A stretch of DNA of 7,822 bases, taken from assembly GCA_021844355.1 (NCBI GenBank), contig JAKBTP010000152.1:1-7822 (forward strand), given 5' to 3'. The DNA comes from a bacterium (GTDB taxonomy: Bacteria; Chloroflexota; Dormibacteria; Aeolococcales; Bog-877). The translations under genes and the position numbers were made by a program. The notes beneath the pieces were generated by a model. That model saw only the letters and a list, made by a program, of their open reading frames with translations. It was not told the origin of the DNA and ran no database searches. This document shows, piece after piece, positions 1 to 6,565 of this stretch; position 1 is the first letter of the stretch; each line of letters begins with the position of its first letter.

Positions 1-1599
1 CAGGGCGAGCTCGACTGCAACGGCTACAGCACGGTCCAGAAGTCGATCAAGGTCACGCTCCCCTGCACCGATCCTCACGGCGCCAACGGCTCCCGCTTCT
101 ACGACAACGGCTACTACGTCGGCCACGATGAGCCCAACCTCCGGTTCATCTCCAACGCCCAGGGATCCGGGAACAACTTCACCTGGACGCAGACCCTCCC
201 GACAGATCCCGCTGCGGCGCCCACCGTGGGCTCCCCGGGAAGCGACGTGACCCACTTCTTCGAGCTCTCGGTCGCGCCCTGGTTCTCGATGGCGATCTGC
301 GACCCCAACTCGTACCCCCAGACCCCGTGCAAGCCGATGAGCGACTCCAACGCCCCCACCTCCACCTACCCGGGAGGGGGGAGCGCCTTCATGGAGCTGC
401 AGTTCTACCCCCCGGGGTTCGCCCCCTTCGTCAACAGCATCAGCTGCAACATCCCGGGCAGCACCAACCCTCTGACCGACGGCAACGGCGGGTGGTGCGC
501 GGCTCTCACCATCGACAGCCTGGAGTGCACCAACCAGTTCGCCTACTGCAACCCGGCCTGCACCGAGCCGGTGAACTTCGCCTTCATCCAGCACAATGGC
601 CAGCCCACGGGCCCTCCCAGCCCCCAGAACGCCAATCTGGCCACCTTCACCCCCAACCAGCAAACCCTCTTCTTCAAACCCGGCGACACGGTCACCGCGC
701 GCGTCTTCGACAACCCTAAGTACCACGCCCTGGAGGCGATAGTCACGGACGACTCAACCGGCCAGAGCGGGTACATGGTGGCCGATGCGAGCAACGGGTT
801 CGAGAACACCAACCTCAAGACCTGCGCCGGAACGCCCTTCAACTTCCAGCCGGAGTACAACACCGCGGCGGCGGGGAACTTCGTCCCCTGGGCGGCGCTG
901 ACCACCGACATCAGCACCACCTTCGAGATCGGCCACTTCACACCCTGCAGCTCACTCAGCAGCCCGGTCAGGGGCACGACCGAGTACAACGTTTGCATCG
1001 GCGCCTACGAGTCGGCCACCAGCCCGGACGGTAGCCGCGCGAAAGGGACCAACACGGTCATCGAGGCCTCCAGGGGCGACGGTCCCTGCTTCTACGCCGG
1101 GGACACCCACGGGCAGGGTGGATCGGGTGGGGAAACCACCGCGCCCAACGTGGTCACCGGCTGCGACAACTTCAACGACGGCGGGGACCTGGACTACGAT
1201 GGCACCCCCTACTGGCCGGACTGGCCCACAGGCACCACGGCCACCAACTTCCCCTCCACCATGGTGATCCAGCCCCCGACCTTCGGGTCCAAGTCGCAGG
1301 GCTACAGCCAGATCGAGTTCCAGACCGACAATCCCGCCTCGGACTACCTCTGCGACGTCCTCACGGGTAAGGGCTGCCAGGTGCCACCCCCGGGGCCGGG
1401 AACCTTCTACCCCTACTGGACCCAGGTCACTTCGGGAGGAGGGGCGTCGTGCTCCTGGGAGTTCGGGAACGTCAAAGGCACGGACTTCGGCGGAGCGGCC
1501 CAGTACGGCCAAGCCGGGGCCTCCGGCAACGGTTACTACGGGACCGACGGAAGCAAACTCATGTCCATCAACAAGGGCGGCTGCGTCAGCGGAACCTGA
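1..1599 (+). CDS. Large Cys-rich, probably extracellular protein of unknown function (5' end outside window)
   Basis: The reading frame is open from the first base to a TGA at 1597-1599, giving 532 residues with no N-terminus; a GTG at 226 is only an internal valine. The protein is rich in Gly, Asn, Thr, Pro and aromatic residues. It has 18 cysteines, including a cluster at about residues 166, 176, 183 and 187, and no evident membrane helix. This composition suggests a disulfide-bonded exported protein, but the signal peptide would lie upstream and cannot be seen. Recognisable blocks are MELQFYPPGF (131-140), FKPGDTV (225-231), DGTPYWPDWPTG (400-411), FYPYW (469-473), CSWEFGN (484-490) and AQYG (500-503). 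From memory, similar blocks occur in uncharacterised proteins of high-GC soil bacteria; I know of no assigned function and see no catalytic motif. The reading frame is real: third positions are nearly all G/C, aromatic and Cys-centred blocks are coherent, and a terminator-like hairpin follows. It converges on der and is not part of the glycolytic operon. Confidence 0.9.
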   Translation, partial: QGELDCNGYSTVQKSIKVTLPCTDPHGANGSRFYDNGYYVGHDEPNLRFISNAQGSGNNFTWTQTLPTDPAAAPTVGSPGSDVTHFFELSVAPWFSMAICDPNSYPQTPCKPMSDSNAPTSTYPGGGSAFMELQFYPPGFAPFVNSISCNIPGSTNPLTDGNGGWCAALTIDSLECTNQFAYCNPACTEPVNFAFIQHNGQPTGPPSPQNANLATFTPNQQTLFFKPGDTVTARVFDNPKYHALEAIVTDDSTGQSGYMVADASNGFENTNLKTCAGTPFNFQPEYNTAAAGNFVPWAALTTDISTTFEIGHFTPCSSLSSPVRGTTEYNVCIGAYESATSPDGSRAKGTNTVIEASRGDGPCFYAGDTHGQGGSGGETTAPNVVTGCDNFNDGGDLDYDGTPYWPDWPTGTTATNFPSTMVIQPPTFGSKSQGYSQIEFQTDNPASDYLCDVLTGKGCQVPPPGPGTFYPYWTQVTSGGGASCSWEFGNVKGTDFGGAAQYGQAGASGNGYYGTDGSKLMSINKGGCVSGT

Positions 1600-1609
1600 C
1601 AGCGTCCGG

Positions 1610-1646
1610 GTGGGGTGGGACAGGGACTTGCCCCGTCCCACCCCGC
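1610..1646. terminator. Candidate bidirectional hairpin terminator between convergent genes
   Basis: The arms GTGGGGTGGGAC (1610-1621) and GTCCCACCCCGC (1635-1646) form a 12-pair stem, 11 Watson-Crick plus one G-U when read on the + strand. The 13-nt loop can pair further (GGG 1623-1625 with CCC 1631-1633). The stem begins 10 nt after the stop of the + strand gene and 27 nt after the der stop, so it can serve both. Neither side carries a T-run, so it is not a textbook intrinsic terminator; U-less hairpins are common in high-GC genomes. Termination is inferred from strength and position. Confidence 0.7.
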
Positions 1647-1673
1647 AATCCCCCGGCCGAGTGGATCACCCGA

Positions 1674-3080
1674 CTACCGCACGCCCGAGGACTTGCGAGC
1701 CTGGATGCGGAGGGGAACTCCGGCGAATCCGAAGCGGAGGCGCATCTGGTTCTCCAGGTAGCGGGAGTAGCTGAAGTGCAGCAGCTCGGGATCGTTCACG
1801 AATAGGACGAAGGTGGGCACAGGGCTCCGAGCCTGGGTCGCGTAGTAGAGGCGCAGCCGCCGCCCTGACTTGCCGCTGGGTGGCGGGCGGCGCTCCATCA
1901 TCTCCCCAAGGGCCGTGTTCAGCTCCGGAGTCGGCACCCGGGCGGCCCGCGCGCGGGCCAGGGTGAAGATCGACGGCACCACCCGCTGCAGTCCCCGGCC
2001 GGTCAGGGCGCTGACGTACAGGAACGGGGTGCCGGGGGCGAAGTCGTACGCCGCGCGCAGCTCCCGCAGAAGGGCTCGATCGGAGCGCTCGTCGTGGTCC
2101 AGGAGGTCCCACTTGTTGAGCACCACCAGGGTGGCGGCTCCCGCGTCGCGCGCCTGCCCGGCGATGTGCCGATCCTGGGCCAGAAAGGGCCTCTGGGCGT
2201 CGACCACCACCATGGCCACATCGGCCCGCTCCACCGCGCGCAGGGCCCGCACCAGGCTGTAGAACTCCACGTCCTTGGTGACCCCAGGGCGGCGGATGCC
2301 GGCGGTGTCCACCAGCAGCAGCGCGCCCTCGGGGGTCTCGACCCAGGTGTCCACCGGATCCCGGGTGGTGCCCGACACGGCGCTGACCAGTGACCGCTCC
2401 TGCCCCAGGATAGCGTTCAGGATCGAGGACTTGCCGACGTTGGGTCGGCCCACGATGGCACAGCGCACCACCTCGGCTTGCGGCTCTTCCTCCTCGGTCG
2501 CGGCGGGCAGCCGGGCTAGCAGCAGGTCCAGCAGGTCACCCGTGCCCACGCCGGAGATGGCGCTCACCGGGATCGGGTCGCCCAGTCCTAGGCGGTACAG
2601 ATCATTCAGCTCCAGGGAGTCGCCCCTTCCCTCGCTCTTGTTGGCAATCAGCAGGACCGGCTGCGGAGCGCGCCGAAGCTGGTCCACCACCTCCAGGTCG
2701 GCAGCGGTGATCCCTTCCCGCTGGTCGATGAGAAGGCAGATCACGTCCGCCTGCTCGATGGCGGCCTGTGCTTGGGCCTGGGTGTTGGCGGGCAGGTCGA
2801 GCTCCGGCCCGTCCCGGACCACCCTGTCAAGGCCGGCGGTGTCGACCAGGCCAAATGTCCTCCCCCCCCACTCGACCCGCCCGTAGATGCGGTCCCGGGT
2901 GAGGCCCGGCTGAGGGGAGACGATCGCCCTCCGCTGGCCGGTGAGCCGGTTGAAGAGGGTGGACTTGCCCACGTTGGGCCTCCCCACCAGCGCCACCAGC
3001 GGCAGTGCCCCCGGGGTCATGGGGAGCGCTTGGTCCGGTCCCGGGTGCCCGCGACGGCGGACCCGCGAGGTCGGGGTCAC
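1674..3080 (-). CDS. der: Ribosome-associated double GTPase Der (EngA)
   Basis: Der is an essential cytoplasmic GTPase that binds the 50S subunit and is needed for its late assembly. With the start used here (468 aa), GTPase domain 1 has the P-loop GRPNVGKST (33-41), GLTRD (59-63), DTAG (80-83), NKSE (147-150) and an SA motif near 173. An acidic linker (EEEE, about 196-199) follows. Domain 2 has GRPNVGKSS (211-219), SGTTRD (236-241), DTAG (258-261), NKWD (322-325) and an SA motif near 357. A C-terminal KH-like domain runs from about 380 to 468. NKSE in place of NKxD in domain 1 is a known variant of the family. The GTG start at 3080 overlaps the gpmI stop (GTGA) and fits the tight spacing of the operon. 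An ATG at 3020 gives 448 aa beginning MTPGALPLVALVGRPN, which matches the usual Der N-terminus better; the extra 20 residues are Arg/Pro-rich and unconserved-looking. Neither start has a good Shine-Dalgarno. It is the last gene of the operon. Confidence 0.97.
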   Translation of the reverse strand: MTPTSRVRRRGHPGPDQALPMTPGALPLVALVGRPNVGKSTLFNRLTGQRRAIVSPQPGLTRDRIYGRVEWGGRTFGLVDTAGLDRVVRDGPELDLPANTQAQAQAAIEQADVICLLIDQREGITAADLEVVDQLRRAPQPVLLIANKSEGRGDSLELNDLYRLGLGDPIPVSAISGVGTGDLLDLLLARLPAATEEEEPQAEVVRCAIVGRPNVGKSSILNAILGQERSLVSAVSGTTRDPVDTWVETPEGALLLVDTAGIRRPGVTKDVEFYSLVRALRAVERADVAMVVVDAQRPFLAQDRHIAGQARDAGAATLVVLNKWDLLDHDERSDRALLRELRAAYDFAPGTPFLYVSALTGRGLQRVVPSIFTLARARAARVPTPELNTALGEMMERRPPPSGKSGRRLRLYYATQARSPVPTFVLFVNDPELLHFSYSRYLENQMRLRFGFAGVPLRIQARKSSGVR

Positions 3081-4603
3081 CGAGCCCGGCGCAGGTCTTG
3101 GCCGGTCATCTCGTCAGGTACTGGCAGACCCATCACCGAGAGTATGGTCGGCGCCACGTCCCGCAGGCCGCCGCCTGTCCGAAGCGGCCCCGATTCCGAG
3201 GTGAGGATGACCGGAACGGGGTTGATGGTATGAGAGGTGACCGCGGCATCGGTCCGCTCGTCCAGCATGTACTCGGCGTTGCCGTGGTCCGCGGTCACCA
3301 GGAGCCGGTAGCGGTTGGCCTCCGCCGACTCGACCAGGCGTCCCAGGCAGCGGTCCAGGAACTCCACGGCCCGGATGGTGGCGGCCAGGTCCCCGGTGTG
3401 CCCCACCATGTCGGCGTTGGCATAGTTCATAACCAGGAGGCTGCTCTCCTGCCGCTTCAGCTCAGCCAGGGCAGCGTCCGTGATGCCAGCCGCGCTCATC
3501 TCCGGTCTCAGGTCGTAGGTCGCGACCTTGGAGGACGGGACCAAGAGACGGCGCTCCCCGGGGAAGGGCTCCTCGCGCCCACCGTTGACGAAGTAGGTTA
3601 CGTGGGCGTACTTCTCCGTCTCGGCGACATGGAACTGCTCCAGGCCCGCCTCGGAAACCACCTCCGCCAGGGTGTGGCGTACGTCGGGCTTGGGAAATAC
3701 CACCGGCACCTCCAGCGTCTCGTCGTAGGAGGTGAAGGTGACCAGGTCAGCAGGGGCCCTCCAGGGCCCACGGTCGAATGAATCGAATTCTCTGTCCACC
3801 AGGGCGTGGGACAGCTCGCGGGCGCGGTCGGGCCGGAAGTTGAAGTGGATCACGACGTCACCGGGCCGCACTCCCACCGGCTCTCCCCCATCGGCCACGA
3901 TAGCCGCGGGAAGCAGGAACTCGTCGTAGACCCCCTCAGCGTAGGAGTCTCGGGCGTAGAGCGCGGCGTCGCGAGCGGTCCGCTCCGGGCGGCCCAGGAT
4001 GGTGAGGAAGGCCGGCCGGACGCGCTCCCACCTGCGGTCCCGGTCCATCGCGTAGTAGCGCCCCGAAATCGAGGTGAAGCGGGCGGAGGACACGGCGGCC
4101 AACCGCCGGCCCACCTCCTCCAGGTAGCCGGCGCCGGCATCGGGGGGCGTGTCCCGTCCGTCGGTCACCGCGTGCACCGCGATCTCCGCGACCCCCATCC
4201 GCCCGGCCATCTCGGCGACGGCCACCAGGTGATCCTGGTGGCTGTGCACCCCCCCGGGCGACACCAGGCCCACCAGGTGCAGCCGGGTGCCCCGACTTCG
4301 CTCTAGGGCGGCTCGGAGAACTTCGTTCTCGAAGAAGGAACCGTCGGAGATGGCGGCGTCGATCCGGGTCAGGTCCTGGAGCACAACCCTGCCCGAGCCG
4401 ATGGTGAGGTGACCCACCTCAGAATTGCCCTGCTGCCCCTCCGGGAGTCCCACCGCGAGGCCGCTGGCAGCCAGCTCCGCATGGGCACTCCCACTCCACA
4501 GGGCGTCGAAGTTGGGAGTGTGTGCCAGGGCGATGGCGTTGCCCATCACTTCAGCGCGGCAGCCGTACCCATCCAGCACGCAGAGGACCGCCGGTTGCAC
4601 CAT
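3077..4603 (-). CDS. gpmI: 2,3-bisphosphoglycerate-independent phosphoglycerate mutase
   Basis: GpmI interconverts 3-phosphoglycerate and 2-phosphoglycerate through a phosphoserine intermediate using two divalent metal ions, normally Mn2+, in the cytosol. The 508-aa length is normal for the cofactor-independent family, an alkaline-phosphatase-fold enzyme. Landmarks: metal ligand Asp11 in VLDGYG, the nucleophile Ser61 in GNSEVGH, HSHQDH (120-125), TDGRD (147-151), phosphate-binding FNFRPDRARE (254-263), EK (330-331), NADMVGHTGD (396-405), ADHGNAE (438-444) and the last metal-binding His458 in TSHT. All expected active-site residues are present. The frame is open upstream inside tpiA, but the ATG at 4603 is chosen because MVQPAVLCVLDGYG is the family's usual beginning and it forms TGATG with the tpiA stop, a 1-nt overlap. 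No Shine-Dalgarno is visible, so translation is probably coupled to tpiA. Its stop overlaps the GTG start of der. Confidence 0.98.
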   Translation of the reverse strand: MVQPAVLCVLDGYGCRAEVMGNAIALAHTPNFDALWSGSAHAELAASGLAVGLPEGQQGNSEVGHLTIGSGRVVLQDLTRIDAAISDGSFFENEVLRAALERSRGTRLHLVGLVSPGGVHSHQDHLVAVAEMAGRMGVAEIAVHAVTDGRDTPPDAGAGYLEEVGRRLAAVSSARFTSISGRYYAMDRDRRWERVRPAFLTILGRPERTARDAALYARDSYAEGVYDEFLLPAAIVADGGEPVGVRPGDVVIHFNFRPDRARELSHALVDREFDSFDRGPWRAPADLVTFTSYDETLEVPVVFPKPDVRHTLAEVVSEAGLEQFHVAETEKYAHVTYFVNGGREEPFPGERRLLVPSSKVATYDLRPEMSAAGITDAALAELKRQESSLLVMNYANADMVGHTGDLAATIRAVEFLDRCLGRLVESAEANRYRLLVTADHGNAEYMLDERTDAAVTSHTINPVPVILTSESGPLRTGGGLRDVAPTILSVMGLPVPDEMTGQDLRRAR

Positions 4604-5370
4604 CAACCGGCCGCCGCGACGATGGCAGCGAACTCGTCGGCCCTGAGGCTGGCACCACCTACCAGTGCCCCACTCACTCCCGGGGCGCTCAGCAGGGAGG
4701 CGGCGTTGGCGGGTGTCACACTCCCACCGTACAGGACGCGGACAGCCATCTCCCCGCCGGAGAGCTCCTGCACCACCCGGTGGATCACCGCCGCGGCCGC
4801 CGCCGCATCGTCCGGCGTGGCGGTGGCTCCAGTCCCGATGGCCCAGACCGGCTCGTAGGCCACCGTGCACCTGCCGACCTCCTCGACGGACAGGCCGGCG
4901 AGGCCAGCCCGCGTCTGTCGCTCGACCACGGCCTCGGTCTCCCCAGTCCTCCGTTGGGCCTCGGTCTCCCCCACCGCCAGGACCGGAAGCAGCCCTGCGG
5001 CCAGTACCGCGTCAAGCTTCCTACGCACCAACTCGTCGGACTCCGCCATGAGGTGCCGGCGCTCACTGTGGCCCACCAGAACGTAGTCACAGAGCGGAGC
5101 CAGCATCGGGGCGCTGATCTCCCCGGTGAAGGCGCCCGCCGCCTCGTAGTGACAGTTCTGGGCGCCCACCCGGACGCGTGGGTCGCCTGCCAGCTCCGCA
5201 ACCACGGCCTCAAGGGCCGTGAAGGGGGGCAGCAGGAGCAGTTCGGCCGCGGGCGCGGCGGCCAGCTGTCCCAGCAGCGAGCGCACCAGCTCCCGGGCCT
5301 CCGCCGGTGTCTTGTGCATCTTCCAGTTACCGGCGATGAGAGGCACCGCCCTCCAGGGGTCAGAGGTCAT
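4603..5370 (-). CDS. tpiA: Triosephosphate isomerase
   Basis: TpiA interconverts dihydroxyacetone phosphate and glyceraldehyde-3-phosphate and feeds the Gap step encoded first in this operon. The 255-aa protein has the typical length and TIM-barrel signature: substrate-binding Asn15 and Lys17 in AGNWKMHK (13-20), the electrophilic His101 in VGHSERR (99-105), the catalytic base Glu173 in AYEPVWAIGTG (171-181), which leads into the mobile loop 6, and the phosphate-binding YGGSV (214-218) and GALVGGASL (235-242 region). All catalytic residues are intact. The ATG at 5370 overlaps the pgk stop as ATGA (4 nt) and places the first strand (PLIAGNWKM) where expected. No Shine-Dalgarno precedes it, which suggests reinitiation by ribosomes finishing pgk. 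Its stop shares one base with the gpmI start. Confidence 0.98.
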   Translation of the reverse strand: MTSDPWRAVPLIAGNWKMHKTPAEARELVRSLLGQLAAAPAAELLLLPPFTALEAVVAELAGDPRVRVGAQNCHYEAAGAFTGEISAPMLAPLCDYVLVGHSERRHLMAESDELVRRKLDAVLAAGLLPVLAVGETEAQRRTGETEAVVERQTRAGLAGLSVEEVGRCTVAYEPVWAIGTGATATPDDAAAAAAVIHRVVQELSGGEMAVRVLYGGSVTPANAASLLSAPGVSGALVGGASLRADEFAAIVAAAG

Positions 5371-6563
5371 GGAACGGCGACCCGTTCACGCAGGGCCGCC
5401 ACTCCCGGAAGCTCGCGCCCCTCCAGGAACTCCAGGGTGGCGCCCCCACCGGTGCTGACGTGGGTGAACTTGGCGGCCAGGCCCAGCGACTCCAGCGCCG
5501 CCTGGAGGTCCCCGCCCCCGGTGACGCTCACCGCGGAGCTCTCCCCGATGGCGGCCGCAACCTGACGGGTGGCGCCGGCGAAGGCCGGGTTCTCGTACAC
5601 ACCGAGCGGTCCGTTCCAGACCACGGTGCCCGCGCGCCGCACCAGCTCGGACCAGCGCTGGGCCGTGGCGGGGCCGACGTCCAGGATCATCTCCTCTACC
5701 CCGACCTCCCCCACCGGGCAGGATCTCGACTCCGCGGCCGGGGACTCAGGGCTGGCCGCCACGACCACGTCCGTGGGCAGGTACACCTCGGCGCCCAGGG
5801 AAGGGGCCCGGCCCAGGATCTCCGCCGCCTTGGCGACGAAGTCCGGCTCCACCAGGGATCGCCCCACGGACACCCCCTCGGCGACGAGGAACGTGGCCGA
5901 CATCCCGCCACCGAGAAGCAGCTGCTGAACTCTCGGCAGCAGGTGGTCGATCACCCCCAACTTGGTGCTCAGCTTGCTCCCGCCCATGATGGCCACGAGG
6001 GGCCGAGAAGGCGAATCCAGGATTCCCGAGAGCGCCGCCAGCTCCCCCTCCATGAGCCGCCCAGCGTAGGCCGGGAGGATGTGGGCCACCCCCTCGGTGG
6101 AGGCGTGGGCCCGGTGGGCGGTGCCGAAGGCGTCGTTCACGAAGAGCTCGGCGAGAGAGGCCAGCTCGGCGGCGAACCCCGGGTCATTCGCCTCTTCCTC
6201 CGGATGGAAGCGGAGGTTCTCCAGCAGCAGCACCCCGCCGTCCGCCAGGCCGAGGGCCGCCTCCTTCGCCACCGGTCCGACGCACTCCGAGCACCAGCCC
6301 ACCTCCACCCCCAGGAGCTCCGAGAGATGACTGGCCAGCGGCCTGGTGGAGAGGGCCTCGACCGGCTTCCCCTTGGGGCGGCCGAGGTGGGTGGCCAGGA
6401 TCACCCTGGCCGACCTGGAACGCAACTCCTGGATCGTGGGAAGGGAGGCCCGCATCCGCGCGTCATCGCGGATCCCGCCCTCTCCGAGGAGGGGAACGTT
6501 GAAGTCCACCCGGACCAGTACCCGCTTGCCCTCCGGGCTGAGGTCGTCCAGTCCCGCCTTCAC
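5367..6563 (-). CDS. pgk: Phosphoglycerate kinase
   Basis: Pgk transfers the acyl phosphate of 1,3-bisphosphoglycerate to ADP, giving 3-phosphoglycerate and ATP; it uses the product of Gap. With the start chosen (398 aa, normal for bacteria), the N-terminal substrate domain shows RVDFNVPL (18-25), HLGRPKG (59-65), ENLRFHPEEE (115-124) and NDAFGTAHRAHAST (143-156). The C-terminal nucleotide domain shows GGSKLSTKLGV (194-204), WNGPLGVYE (316-324), GGGD (349-352) and STGGGATLEFLEG (370-382). The frame stays open to an ATG at 6629 inside gap, but that would add 22 residues unlike any PGK N-terminus. The GTG at 6563 lies 2 nt after the gap stop (TGA-AA-GTG) and gives the usual short lead before KRVLVRVDFNVP. 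An AGGGG stretch about 15 nt upstream is too far away to be a convincing Shine-Dalgarno. Confidence 0.98.
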   Translation of the reverse strand: MKAGLDDLSPEGKRVLVRVDFNVPLLGEGGIRDDARMRASLPTIQELRSRSARVILATHLGRPKGKPVEALSTRPLASHLSELLGVEVGWCSECVGPVAKEAALGLADGGVLLLENLRFHPEEEANDPGFAAELASLAELFVNDAFGTAHRAHASTEGVAHILPAYAGRLMEGELAALSGILDSPSRPLVAIMGGSKLSTKLGVIDHLLPRVQQLLLGGGMSATFLVAEGVSVGRSLVEPDFVAKAAEILGRAPSLGAEVYLPTDVVVAASPESPAAESRSCPVGEVGVEEMILDVGPATAQRWSELVRRAGTVVWNGPLGVYENPAFAGATRQVAAAIGESSAVSVTGGGDLQAALESLGLAAKFTHVSTGGGATLEFLEGRELPGVAALRERVAVP

Positions 6564-6565
6564 TT

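Noticed and set aside
952..1641. Minus-strand open frame (229 codons) opposite the Cys-rich protein
   Set aside because: It runs through the candidate terminator hairpin and its product is Gly/Val/Arg-rich low-complexity sequence. The + strand frame has consistent GC at third positions and coherent conserved-looking blocks.
4127..4138. Perfect 12-bp palindrome GCCGGCGCCGGC
   Set aside because: It encodes Ala-Gly-Ala-Gly within gpmI and is expected by chance in DNA this rich in GC codons.
4604..4870. Upstream extension of gpmI into tpiA
   Set aside because: The added 89 residues are the out-of-frame reading of tpiA and unlike any phosphoglycerate mutase N-terminus; the ATG at 4603 fits the family and the junction.
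4522..5565. Long + strand open frame (347 codons) opposite tpiA and the end of pgk
   Set aside because: It crosses two clearly real genes and has no recognisable motif; it is explained by GC-rich codon usage.
5922..5942. CTGCTG/CAGCAG inverted repeat in pgk
   Set aside because: Short 6-bp arms arise from the Leu and Gln codons of the coding sequence; there is no sign of selection.
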